Source of the DNA: DATJPR01 sp963752915
GTDB taxonomy: Bacteria > Bacteroidota > Ignavibacteria > UBA10030 > UBA6906
DNA length: 64,000 bases
Direction: 5' to 3'
Assembly: GCA_963752915.1 (NCBI GenBank)
Contig: CAVVZZ010000003.1
Span: 1 to 64,000, forward strand
The notes below the pieces were generated by a model. It was not told where the DNA came from. It searched no databases and saw nothing but the letters and a program-made list of their open reading frames with translations. This document shows, one piece after another, positions 8,555-16,510 of this stretch; positions within the stretch are counted from its first letter, which is position 1, and the number at the start of each line of letters is the position of its first letter. The position numbers and the translations under genes were made by a program.

Positions 8555-9043
8555 TCAGTTAGGTTTCAGCGTAGACTTCTTTGTCTTGCGTGGATCACCG
8601 TCGTACAGCCCCCGGCCGGACTTCGGCAGGGACCCTGCGGATCTCATCTCGTTGAGAATGGCATCCAGAATTCCATTGACGAACTGGCCGCTCCGCGATG
8701 TGCTGAAAAGCTTTGCCAATTCGATCGCCTCGTTCACAGAGACTTTGGGGGGGATTTCCTTGAAGTACATCAGTTCGCAAATGGCCATCCGGAGGATGAG
8801 GCGGTCGAGTACGGCGATCCGTTTGAAGTCCCAGTTCGTGACGTGAAGCCCGATGATCTTGTCGATGTCGTCGGTGTGGGTGATCGTCTGGATGACCAGT
8901 TTGCTCGCGAACTCATGAGCGGTCCTGTTGGTCTCAAGACCGGCGAGAACATATTTGATCACATGTTCGACGGGGTCTCCCCCGATCTCAAACGCATAGA
9001 GCGCCTGGACAACTTTTTCGCGCACAATCCGCCTCCGCATCAC
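8555..9043 (-). CDS. nusB: transcription antitermination factor NusB
   Basis: 162 residues, all-helical NusB fold: MMRRRIVREKVVQALYAFE at the N-terminus, and VLDRLILRMAICELMYFKEIPPKVSVNEAIELAKLFS with the characteristic VNEAIELAK and GQFVNGILDAI motifs at 100-140. NusB with NusE binds boxA RNA during rRNA transcription antitermination. The C-terminal 25 residues are basic and not part of the fold. It is the first clearly recognisable gene of the reverse-strand block. Confidence 0.95.
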   Translation of the reverse strand: MMRRRIVREKVVQALYAFEIGGDPVEHVIKYVLAGLETNRTAHEFASKLVIQTITHTDDIDKIIGLHVTNWDFKRIAVLDRLILRMAICELMYFKEIPPKVSVNEAIELAKLFSTSRSGQFVNGILDAILNEMRSAGSLPKSGRGLYDGDPRKTKKSTLKPN

Positions 9044-9389
9044 CGCGATCGTCTCCTTGCCGGGAGCCCCGCATATGGGAGGATGCCCGTCCTGGATGAG
9101 CAGGAGGGTTCCTTCAAATGGCTCTGGCCCTTGTGGAAGATCGGGTTGGGGTGTGGATGCGGGGGAGAAATCCGGAACTGCGAGGGAGAAGACGTGGCAC
9201 CTGGCGCGCCAGAAATCACTCTGACGTTGTCCTCCAGATGAGCGCTTGCGATATTGAAGAGCGAGAGTGTCACACGTGTCCTGTGCGATCCATCCGCACA
9301 GTGTGCCACAACATAATCATTTTCGATGACCTGCGCAAGCCGCGCGAATCGAGGCGCCGCAATGCACGCCCTCAGAAGTCCTCGTGCTC
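9044..9389. other. 346-base gap without a confident gene
   Basis: This lies between the stop of the WG-repeat gene and the start of nusB. A reverse-strand frame starting GTG 9309 overlaps the nusB start by 4 bases, but its translation is rich in Ser/Pro/Arg with no recognisable family and looks like non-coding sequence. I see no terminator of standard form. Confidence 0.5.
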
Positions 9390-10457
9390 TTAGCGGGCGA
9401 AGAGCGGGTTTGCCTCCTCGCTTTCCTCTTCCTCCGTTGCAGGGGAGCCCGGGGCGACAGGTCCCCAGACGTAGTTGCCGGTCGTGTTGATATATCCTCT
9501 CCGGGAACCCGATCGGACTGCCGCAATGCCGTCGTTGAACGCCTGAGCTTCGTCAAATTGCGGGGTAATGACCACAGCGCCGGTCCTGTCGATGAAGCCG
9601 AACTTGTTGCCCACGCGGGCAAAGGCGCGACCGGCAGAAAAATCTCCCGCCGATGCGAATTGCGGTGTAATCACCATTTTGCCGTCAGTCCCGATATACC
9701 CCCATTTTGTGCTGACTTTCACTGCGGCAAGGTCTTCAGAAAACGCGTTCGCCTGAGCAAACTGCTGAGGGATCTGCGTCTTCCCGTCCGTTCCGATGAA
9801 CCCCCAGCGTTGGCCCACTCTGACCGCCGCCAGGTCGTGCGAAAAAGGACGGGCCGAGGTGAATTGAGGGTTGATTTCCATCTTTCCGTCGTGATCGACA
9901 AATCCCCACTGCGATCCGACTTTGACTCCCCCGAGGCTCTGGGAGAAATCGAACGCCCCGTCGAAGATCGGGTTAATTACCATCTTGCCATCTCTATCCA
10001 CGAAACCCCATTTGGTCCCGGAGCGAACCCGGCAGACATCCTCCGAGAAGTCGCCGGTCTCATCAAATTGCGGATTGATCACTATCGTCCCGTGGGAATC
10101 GATGAATCCGAACTTTCCTCCGGAACGGACGGACGCAAACCCCTGGGAGAACCTCCCCGCGCGTTCGAATTGGGGATTGATGGAAATCTTGCCGTCTGTT
10201 CCAACGTACCCGAACGTATTTCCGATCCGGACGGCGGCAAACTCCTCCGAGAAATCCGCAGCGCCGTCGAACTGTGGCTGAATGGCAACAGTTCCCTTGC
10301 CGTCGACATATCCCCAACGACCGTTATCGGCGATGACATGGAGACCGCTGGTATTCCTACCGCTACCGGAATCGTCGCATGAAGAAAAGACAAGACCCGT
10401 CATGACGAAGGCAAGGATCCGACGGAGGGTTGTGCGCTGGAAAATGGCCGAAGTCAT
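9390..10457 (-). CDS. WG-repeat lipoprotein
   Basis: 355 residues. A lipoprotein signal (LAFVMTGLVFSSC) precedes eight full and one partial tandem WG repeats of about 35 residues, each of the form WGYVDxxGKxxIxPQFDxAxxFSxxxAAVRV. WG (KWG) repeats occur in secreted or surface proteins of many bacteria; their ligand is generally unknown. I chose ATG 10457 because the longer in-frame extension to 10784 is not protein-like and would destroy the signal peptide. It is divergent from the lamin-tail gene at 10703, and the 245-base gap between them presumably holds both promoters. Confidence 0.9.
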   Translation of the reverse strand: MTSAIFQRTTLRRILAFVMTGLVFSSCDDSGSGRNTSGLHVIADNGRWGYVDGKGTVAIQPQFDGAADFSEEFAAVRIGNTFGYVGTDGKISINPQFERAGRFSQGFASVRSGGKFGFIDSHGTIVINPQFDETGDFSEDVCRVRSGTKWGFVDRDGKMVINPIFDGAFDFSQSLGGVKVGSQWGFVDHDGKMEINPQFTSARPFSHDLAAVRVGQRWGFIGTDGKTQIPQQFAQANAFSEDLAAVKVSTKWGYIGTDGKMVITPQFASAGDFSAGRAFARVGNKFGFIDRTGAVVITPQFDEAQAFNDGIAAVRSGSRRGYINTTGNYVWGPVAPGSPATEEEESEEANPLFAR

Positions 10458-10702
10458 AGTCAGATCGGAGGTGTGTGGGAGGAATGGGCGTCGAGAGTAC
10501 AATATAGAGCGGTCAAGGGATAAAATCCAACCCCTGAAATATGGGGAGAATCCGATCCTTCGAAAAGCGGAAGCGAGCTTGAAATTCTCGAATCGAGTTT
10601 CGATATTGCGAAACCTCCCTCTGCCCCCGCCGCAGTCCGATTCGTCCAACCCTGCACTCCCGCGACTCCCGCGATGATTCACATTCATCGAGGAGCTTAT
10701 CC

Positions 10703-11920
10703 ATGTACTCCGTAAGGCAACATTTGAAGGCGCTGATCGTTGCTTGCGCCGTGTCGACGGTTGTACCTTTGCTTTCTGCAACACCGCAAGTTGTCATCAG
10801 TCAGGTGTTTGGCGGGGGCGGGAACTCAGGGTCGCCGTTGAAGAACGATTTTATCGAGCTTTTTAACCAGGGCCAGGCACCCGTCCCGATCGAGGGATGG
10901 ACGATCCAGTATGCCTCTGCCTCGGGCTCATCCTGGCAATCTGCGGGGCTCAGCGGGATCATTTTGCCGCACCAGTGGTTCCTGATCTGCTTGCCAGGCG
11001 GAACGTCGGGAGGAGATCCGCTGCCTGCGGCCGACGACAGTGGTTCGTTCGCGATGAGCGCGAGTTCCGGCAAAGTGGCTCTGCTCGATAGTGCGGTACA
11101 CCTTTCCGGCTCGTGCCCGACATCGTCACACATCGTCGACTTCCTGGGGTGGGGGAGTGCCTCCTGCTTCAAAGGATCCGGTCCCGCTCCGGGGACATCC
11201 AATACAACGGCTGCCGTCAGGAAGGACAGCGGCATGGCGTCGGGCGGCGACAACGCCGCGGATTATGACGCGGCCCCGCCGTTTCCACGCAACTCGGCGA
11301 ACGCACCGTTGTCTGTTCAGCTCGCAACACTCGAAGCTGTCACACTGAAGGGCGGCGGCGTGAAGCTCTCCTGGACAACGTACAGTGAACTCAACAACTT
11401 CGGGTTCGTCGTCTTCCGAAGAATGGCGACTGACCCGGCGTTCGTGGAACTCTCTGAAAGTTTCCAGCAGGGATTCGGGACCACCATCGAGCGGCACGAC
11501 TATGTGTACATCGATTCCACGGGGAACAGTGCCTGTCGCTATCAGCTCAAACAGATCGATCTGGATGGCAACTTCCGTTTTACCGATTCGATCAGCGTGT
11601 CATCGACGAGCACCGTGGCGGCGAGCCGAACGTGCGGCGTGTTCCGACTCGGAAATTCGCCAAACCCCTTCAATCCGACTACAACAGTCATCTGTACCGT
11701 TCCGGGTTCGACCGGAGGGCGGGTTGCCGTACACTTGCGAGTGTTCGATCTGCTGGGGAGATTGATCGAGGATCTTCTGAACGATGAACTTCCGCCGGGC
11801 ACCCACGCGTTTCGGTTTGACGGCTCGCGCCATTCGTCAGGCATCTACATCTGTCGAATGGAAGCTACCATAAATGGAAAGATCATTCAGCAATCGACGC
11901 CGATGGTTCTTCTTAAATGA
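10703..11920 (+). CDS. lamin-tail-domain protein with T9SS sorting domain (copy 1)
   Basis: 405 residues: signal peptide (about 1-27, ending LLSAT), an LTD (lamin tail) domain starting PQVVISQVFGGGGNSGSPLKNDFIELFNQG, a beta-sandwich region (VKLSWTTYSELNNFGFVVFRR) and a C-terminal T9SS type A sorting domain (GNSPNPFNPTTTVI ... LRVFDLLGRLIE ... SGIYICRME). It should be exported by Sec, carried through the outer membrane by T9SS and kept at the surface or released. The WTTxSExNNFGFxVxRR module is common just before sorting domains in this group. The architecture matches the gene at 12497, so the two are probably an old duplication. Confidence 0.9.
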   Translation: MYSVRQHLKALIVACAVSTVVPLLSATPQVVISQVFGGGGNSGSPLKNDFIELFNQGQAPVPIEGWTIQYASASGSSWQSAGLSGIILPHQWFLICLPGGTSGGDPLPAADDSGSFAMSASSGKVALLDSAVHLSGSCPTSSHIVDFLGWGSASCFKGSGPAPGTSNTTAAVRKDSGMASGGDNAADYDAAPPFPRNSANAPLSVQLATLEAVTLKGGGVKLSWTTYSELNNFGFVVFRRMATDPAFVELSESFQQGFGTTIERHDYVYIDSTGNSACRYQLKQIDLDGNFRFTDSISVSSTSTVAASRTCGVFRLGNSPNPFNPTTTVICTVPGSTGGRVAVHLRVFDLLGRLIEDLLNDELPPGTHAFRFDGSRHSSGIYICRMEATINGKIIQQSTPMVLLK

Positions 11921-11955
11921 TGGTATCGGTTGAGGGCTTCCGAGCCAGGCTTCAA

Positions 11956-12004
11956 CAAGGGTAGAGGGTCCAGTGTTCGATCCACTGTCGGCTCTCTACC
12001 CTTG
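11956..12004 (+). terminator. strong hairpin after lamin-tail gene 1
   Basis: A perfect 11-base stem CAAGGGTAGAG / CTCTACCCTTG (11956-11966 with 11994-12004) encloses an inner CAGTG/CACTG stem. It lies 35 bases after the stop codon. There is no T-run, so it may act as an RNA-end stabiliser rather than an intrinsic terminator. Confidence 0.5.
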
Positions 12005-12496
12005 ATACGTACGGGCAGCGTTGCTCGCGAGGTCGATCGCCTTCCGCGGCTAGGGTGAAATCATAGCCCCCGATTTTTACGAACCCTATGATCAGAGTTG
12101 CGATATTCGAAGATTTATCTGCCGGCACCGTATCCCCACCGAATCCTTGCTTCTCTTCGACCTCTGATTTTGTGGTCGCCGTCACAATTTGTGGCCTGTC
12201 TCACCCCTTCTAGCAGCATTTACTTGACTTCCCCCTCCCTGCACGGTAGATTGCACTATCACGTCTTCCTGCCGCCAATGGTCCCACGGTGGCACCGACG
12301 CTTCGCGTTCGAATAGCTCAACAAATACGATTCGGAATTACCTGTTGCTGTCTGGTCCTCACGGACTCTCCCTTATCGTTTTGCATCTCCGGGAACGATG
12401 AGTGGACATCCGGCCATCGTTTGGGGCGCACGTTCAGCCAGTCCATCAACGTATAGTTGCTGCAGGCATCTTGTTCAAATTGAAGGGAGTTCTACG
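12005..12496. other. about 490-base non-coding gap
   Basis: After the hairpin no reading frame looks protein-like. The last 15 bases hold a ribosome-binding site (AAGGGAG, about 12483) for the next gene. The promoter must be here, but I cannot place it confidently. Confidence 0.5.
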
Positions 12497-13747
12497 ATGA
12501 ACGGGAAATTTGTACGATACTTGACCGACGTTTTGATTCTTACCTTCGCCTGTGCTTTTGTGCCGTCTGAAGTCATAGCACAGCTTAAGATCAACCAGGT
12601 CTATGGGGGAGGGGGGATGAGTGCCCTCGGGTACAAATACGACTACGTCGAGTTGATCAACACATCAGCCGTCGCGGTTGCCTACCCGAATGTCTATCTC
12701 TTCGTCGGATTCTACAACGGGACGCACACCACGGTGACGGTCCCGGCGATCAGTGTCCCGTCCAGGGGTTTCTATCTGATCCGATTTGCCGGGACTCCAT
12801 CGAATCCCGGAACTGATCTCACCACGCAGGACTTCGATGCCGGGAATGTCGCTCTTCCCGGGGGGAATTCCGGGGACGACGCAGTGGGAACCGTGGTTCT
12901 GTACTCTGTAAATCCAAACAACCCCACCAGCTGCAACGTTATGACAGGCCTGCTCGACAAAGTCTCGTATGGCGGATTCCTGTGGACGAACTGTTTTGAA
13001 GGCATGCCTTCATACCTCTTCACCGACGGAACTCACGCGCTTGAGCGCAGGGTCTTCGATGGGTATGTAGAGGATACCGACAATAACTACGCTGATTTCA
13101 TTCTCGTCGCTCCCAATCCGAGGAGTTCAACCAGCGCTCCGCTCCCGGTTCAGCTCGCGACTGTTGCCGCGGTTTTCACGTCGGACCATTCAGTGCAAAT
13201 CACGTGGAACACCGTTTCGGAGATCGACAATTTTGGATTCACGGTTGAACGGCGAAGCGGGGACAATGCGGTGTTCGGCGAGCTGGCGGGGAGTTTTCGG
13301 GCAGGGCATGGGACCACCGTCGAAGCCCATGGCTATTCTTTCACCGATGCATCGGCTGTGGAGGGCGTCGCCTATCAATATCGGATCAAGCAGATCGACT
13401 TGAACAACACCGTCCACTATAGCGATGTGTTCAACGTTGCAGAGAATCCCACATCGGTAGCCGGACGAAACGCCATTGCGAAGGAATTCGCATTGCAGCA
13501 AAACTATCCCAACCCGTTCAACCCGTCGACAATGATCGCCTTCACCGTGAAGCAGTCCGGAACAGCACGGTTACGTGTCTACAACATGCTCGGACAGGAA
13601 GTCGGGGAGCTGTTCAACGAGAATGCCCAGGCGGGGATTCGCTATGCGCTTCGCTTCGATGCCGCCGGACTCTCTTCGGGGCTCTATCTCGCCCGGCTGG
13701 AATCTGGTGAGCAGGTGGCAACGATGAAGATGACGCTGGTCAAGTAA
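12497..13747 (+). CDS. lamin-tail-domain protein with T9SS sorting domain (copy 2)
   Basis: 416 residues starting at ATG 12497 (MNGKFVRYLTDVLILTFACAF, signal peptide ending about VIAQ). The LTD domain starts LKINQVYGGGGMSALGYKYDYVELIN. It is followed by the ITWNTVSEIDNFGFTVERR module and a canonical sorting domain (LQQNYPNPFNPSTMIAFTV ... LRVYNMLGQEVGEL ... SGLYLARLESG). The upstream in-frame extension to 12398 is rejected because it lacks a signal peptide. Predicted T9SS cargo, surface or secreted. Domain order is the same as the gene at 10703. Confidence 0.9.
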   Translation: MNGKFVRYLTDVLILTFACAFVPSEVIAQLKINQVYGGGGMSALGYKYDYVELINTSAVAVAYPNVYLFVGFYNGTHTTVTVPAISVPSRGFYLIRFAGTPSNPGTDLTTQDFDAGNVALPGGNSGDDAVGTVVLYSVNPNNPTSCNVMTGLLDKVSYGGFLWTNCFEGMPSYLFTDGTHALERRVFDGYVEDTDNNYADFILVAPNPRSSTSAPLPVQLATVAAVFTSDHSVQITWNTVSEIDNFGFTVERRSGDNAVFGELAGSFRAGHGTTVEAHGYSFTDASAVEGVAYQYRIKQIDLNNTVHYSDVFNVAENPTSVAGRNAIAKEFALQQNYPNPFNPSTMIAFTVKQSGTARLRVYNMLGQEVGELFNENAQAGIRYALRFDAAGLSSGLYLARLESGEQVATMKMTLVK

Positions 13748-13748
13748 A

Positions 13749-13935
13749 ATGACCATTGGACAATGAACAGTGGACAGGTGAGAGACGAGATCTTTGAAGA
13801 TCGCTCCGCCTGTCCACTGTTGAGTTTCTGAGATCTGTCCCAGATTCCTACCCAGTCTCCAAGTCCCCTGGTCCCCAAGTCTCCCAGTCTCCCCCCTTCT
13901 CCCTATCTCCCCATCTCCCCTGCTCTCTTTCTCGC
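13749..13935. repeat. degenerate heptad repeat tracts
   Basis: Two tracts. 13749-13780 reads as 7-base units such as TGACCAT, TGGACAA, TGAACAG, TGGACAG. 13851-13935 is a pyrimidine-rich tract with 7-base periodicity (CCCAGTC, TCCAAGT, TCCCTAT, CTCCCCA). Similar tracts occur at 30280, 34513 and 40650. With the hairpin at 13766 they fill most of the gap between the lamin-tail gene and the Cas6-like gene. Confidence 0.75.
13766..13821 (+). terminator. long perfect hairpin after lamin-tail gene 2
   Basis: A 13-base perfect stem (AACAGTGGACAGG, 13766-13778, with its complement at 13809-13821) has an inner palindrome around GATCTTTGAAGATC. It lies 19 bases after the stop. The left arm is part of a heptad-repeat tract, so the hairpin may be a repeat pair recruited as a transcript end. 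Confidence 0.5.
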
Positions 13936-14048
13936 CCCTCGCTCCCCCCCGCGTTCCCCCAATAATTCAACGAAAAATATCTTCATCTTTTTTTCGGAAC
14001 AGAGGCTGCTTGAGAGGATATATATAAAAAGACCTCGTGTTCCATTCG

Positions 14049-14777
14049 ATGCGCATCAGGATTTCATTCAAAACGACTTCTCCGAATACGCGGGTGATGC
14101 TCAGCTATAATTCGAAGTTGGCATCTTCTGTGGAATCATGGTTTTCGGGCCTTTCTGCCAGAATGGAGCCCGGATGTTTCGTATTCTCGCGGATAATTGT
14201 CAAGTCCAAGGTTGTTAATTTCAAATCGTCGGCTATTCGATTGTTTTCGCCTTCCGCTCACATCTATGTCAGCCTCTGCAATTGTATCCACGATCCCGAG
14301 CCGGCTTGGGACTCGATCATCGGGAGGCCCGCAGGGATCGGCCTTGATGGAGGGGATCTTATCGTAGAAAGCGTCCAGAGGGTCGAAGAACCGTCCTGGA
14401 CGCGATCCATGCGCTTCCGGATGCTTTCACCTGCTGCGGTTCGCGACACATCAGGGAATTGGATGATGGCCGACAGTCCGCTTCTGGGAAGTGCTATACG
14501 ATCTGATTTGCTCGAGCGGTATGCAAAGGCTGTCGGGGGACCGCCTCCTGAAGATGATGAATTTGAGGCGGCAATCGACGAAAACTATGTGTCCCAGCGC
14601 GGTGGGGGAAGCGGGGTGATGAAGGTCATCCGGCTTGATGGCTCGTCGGAAAATCCCGCGGAAGTCCAAGCGTTCCTCTGTCCGATAGTGGTCTCCGGGA
14701 ACCCCGAACTGATCGCATATGCGCATCGGACCGGGATAGGTTCGTTGGGATCAAAAGGACTCGGGATGATGGGGTAG
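14049..14777 (+). CDS. cas6: Cas6-like CRISPR endoribonuclease, isolated
   Basis: 242 residues from ATG 14049. The N-terminus MRIRISFK and the later CFVFSRIIV ... SPSAHIYVSL follow the Cas6 N-terminal ferredoxin-like fold. The C-terminus has MRFRMLSPAAV, then GNPELIAYAHRTGIGSLGSKGLGMM, matching the Cas6 pattern ending in the glycine-rich loop GIGxxxSxGxGM. Cas6 cuts pre-crRNA within repeats. Where many Cas6 proteins have Trp-Leu-His (the catalytic His), this one reads Trp-Phe-Ser (31-33), so the classical His may be missing. No array and no other cas gene is in the window. It stands alone, convergent with the PpiC-like gene 20 bases downstream. Recognised by motif pattern, without an alignment. 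Confidence 0.72.
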   Translation: MRIRISFKTTSPNTRVMLSYNSKLASSVESWFSGLSARMEPGCFVFSRIIVKSKVVNFKSSAIRLFSPSAHIYVSLCNCIHDPEPAWDSIIGRPAGIGLDGGDLIVESVQRVEEPSWTRSMRFRMLSPAAVRDTSGNWMMADSPLLGSAIRSDLLERYAKAVGGPPPEDDEFEAAIDENYVSQRGGGSGVMKVIRLDGSSENPAEVQAFLCPIVVSGNPELIAYAHRTGIGSLGSKGLGMMG

Positions 14778-14796
14778 CTGCGCTGAGGGAGAATCC

Positions 14797-16293
14797 CTAC
14801 GGCGCGACGACGGGTGATGGTAGTCGCGAAATCCATCCCCAATCGGGAACGATCATCGGAACGGCCAGGAGCACACCTCCGAATCCGATGTAGTGCTTCG
14901 TGACGAGACTGAACCGGCTGATCGGTATCTCTGAAAGCTTCTTCTCGAATATTTCGACCCCGTACTTCTGTGCGAGCGACGCAATATGCTGGTTCATGAC
15001 GTTTGTGAGCCTTGTCGCCCGAGCAGACGCTGCGCTGTCGTTCGGAGGTTTGCCGTTGTCCGGTCCGAGTGCTTGCTGAACCACTCTCCGACCCATCTCC
15101 AATCCTCTCCAGGCATCTCCCCAAATCCCCATTTGCAGTCGCACCGGGTGGCTCCGGTCCAGACCCCTGCGTTTGCCCTCGGCCGCGAGCATCTCACCTT
15201 CGACAGCTTCCATGATGAACCTGTTCAGCGCATAGACGATGACGCGGGCGCCGCGGCGCGAAGGAAATTCACCCGGATAATACCGCAGGCTTTCGAGAAT
15301 CTCCTCCAGCGTCCAGACCTTCCCGTTGCCGTTTGCGAGCGGGAGGTGAAGCCGATCGTTGAGCATGTGGCGCAGGATGTCGACATAGTCTGGTAGCCGG
15401 TGCGCCATCGTGCTCGAATCGCCGCGGACGACTTTGATAACGCTATCCGCGACGATGGCAAACAGTGCTGAGTCAATGTGCATCGGTCGATTGCGTATGT
15501 ACTCTCGCGCGAACGTCAACGCGCGTTCTCGTTCGAGTCTTGCCCGGGCTTTCTTCTGGACTTCAATCCGGACCTCCGTCGGGGTCTGGGAAGCCCAGAG
15601 AGCGTTCTTCCGGCGATCGATGACGTGGAACACCGCCCATCCTTCCTCCGGAGAGGAGGCAGGTTCGGTTATCCCCGGGCGATGCAGCGAGTAAATCGCA
15701 TCCTCATACGAAGGATAGAGGTCACTGTAGCTTGCCCTGATCGTATCGGTGACTTTGAGCGCCATGAAGCTGAGTGCCGTGATGGCACTGTCGAGATTCC
15801 CGGACTTGCGGCATAGCCCGGCAAATCGAGAGGCGCGTTCCTGGTCGGGAAATGAATACCCCCTCACGATCAGGGTCCACGGGTACCGGGTCAGCCCGCG
15901 TGCAATTTCCGCCTCGGGTATCACGGTCTTCCTGACGACCTCCTCCGTATAGAGCTGGTCCTTGGTCAACAACCGTTCGACACCGCTCAACATTGCTGTT
16001 GTCCGTTGGTCGTTGCCCACGCCGCGCTCATCCGCCTCGAGCGCGAGAAGCTTCTCCGCTACGAGCGATCGGAGCGCTTCCGCCTTGAGCGAATCATGAA
16101 GGGAGACGAGCTCTTTGTCTTTCCACGGCATGAGTTCCAGCCGCTCGAGAAATTCTTCTGCCGTGACAATCTTCGTACCGACGCGCGCCAGGACCTCGTC
16201 GGGAGAAACCGTGCCGGCAAGCTGACCAAAGAGGGGAGCGGTCCACGCACCGAGAACAATGCTGGCGGAGACAATCAAGCGGATGATCCGCAT
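14797..16293 (-). CDS. secreted PpiC/SurA-like peptidyl-prolyl isomerase or chaperone
   Basis: 498 residues with a signal peptide (MRIIRLIVSASIVLGAWTAP, cut after about FGQ). The segment DEVLARVGTKIVTAEEFLERLE is the typical start of SurA/PrsA N-terminal chaperone domains. A parvulin-like region follows near 125-225, ending RPGITEPASSPEEGWAVFHVIDRRK, which matches the end of rotamase domains. It is probably periplasmic and assists folding of exported proteins, a role that fits the many secreted proteins nearby. The parvulin core is divergent, so isomerase activity is uncertain. It is divergent from GH125 across a 217-base gap. Confidence 0.75.
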   Translation of the reverse strand: MRIIRLIVSASIVLGAWTAPLFGQLAGTVSPDEVLARVGTKIVTAEEFLERLELMPWKDKELVSLHDSLKAEALRSLVAEKLLALEADERGVGNDQRTTAMLSGVERLLTKDQLYTEEVVRKTVIPEAEIARGLTRYPWTLIVRGYSFPDQERASRFAGLCRKSGNLDSAITALSFMALKVTDTIRASYSDLYPSYEDAIYSLHRPGITEPASSPEEGWAVFHVIDRRKNALWASQTPTEVRIEVQKKARARLERERALTFAREYIRNRPMHIDSALFAIVADSVIKVVRGDSSTMAHRLPDYVDILRHMLNDRLHLPLANGNGKVWTLEEILESLRYYPGEFPSRRGARVIVYALNRFIMEAVEGEMLAAEGKRRGLDRSHPVRLQMGIWGDAWRGLEMGRRVVQQALGPDNGKPPNDSAASARATRLTNVMNQHIASLAQKYGVEIFEKKLSEIPISRFSLVTKHYIGFGGVLLAVPMIVPDWGWISRLPSPVVAP

Positions 16294-16510
16294 GGAAGAA
16301 CCTTCAAGCGTCGTGGAGAAAGTCCCGGAGTGTCCCGAAAGATCGTTGAATTGCGAGTGAAACTCAACGGAAATTCGTGACGGAAAGAGCTTGAGACCTT
16401 CCCCCTTTCTAATTATCTTACGCCATATACCCCTGGCATTCCTCTCCCTTCGTTATGCAACGCCTCCTTCGAGTCATATGGGCCGCCAGTCGATTGTCTC
16501 ACTACGGTGA

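Noticed and set aside
9040..9309. Reverse-strand GTG-initiated frame overlapping the nusB start by 4 bases
   Set aside because: The overlap looks operon-like, but the product is Ser/Pro/Arg-rich with no predicted fold and no ribosome-binding site.
13748..14048. CRISPR array near the Cas6-like gene
   Set aside because: The repeats there are 7-base tandem units without spacers; no 24-37-base direct repeats with regular unique spacers exist anywhere in the window that I can see.
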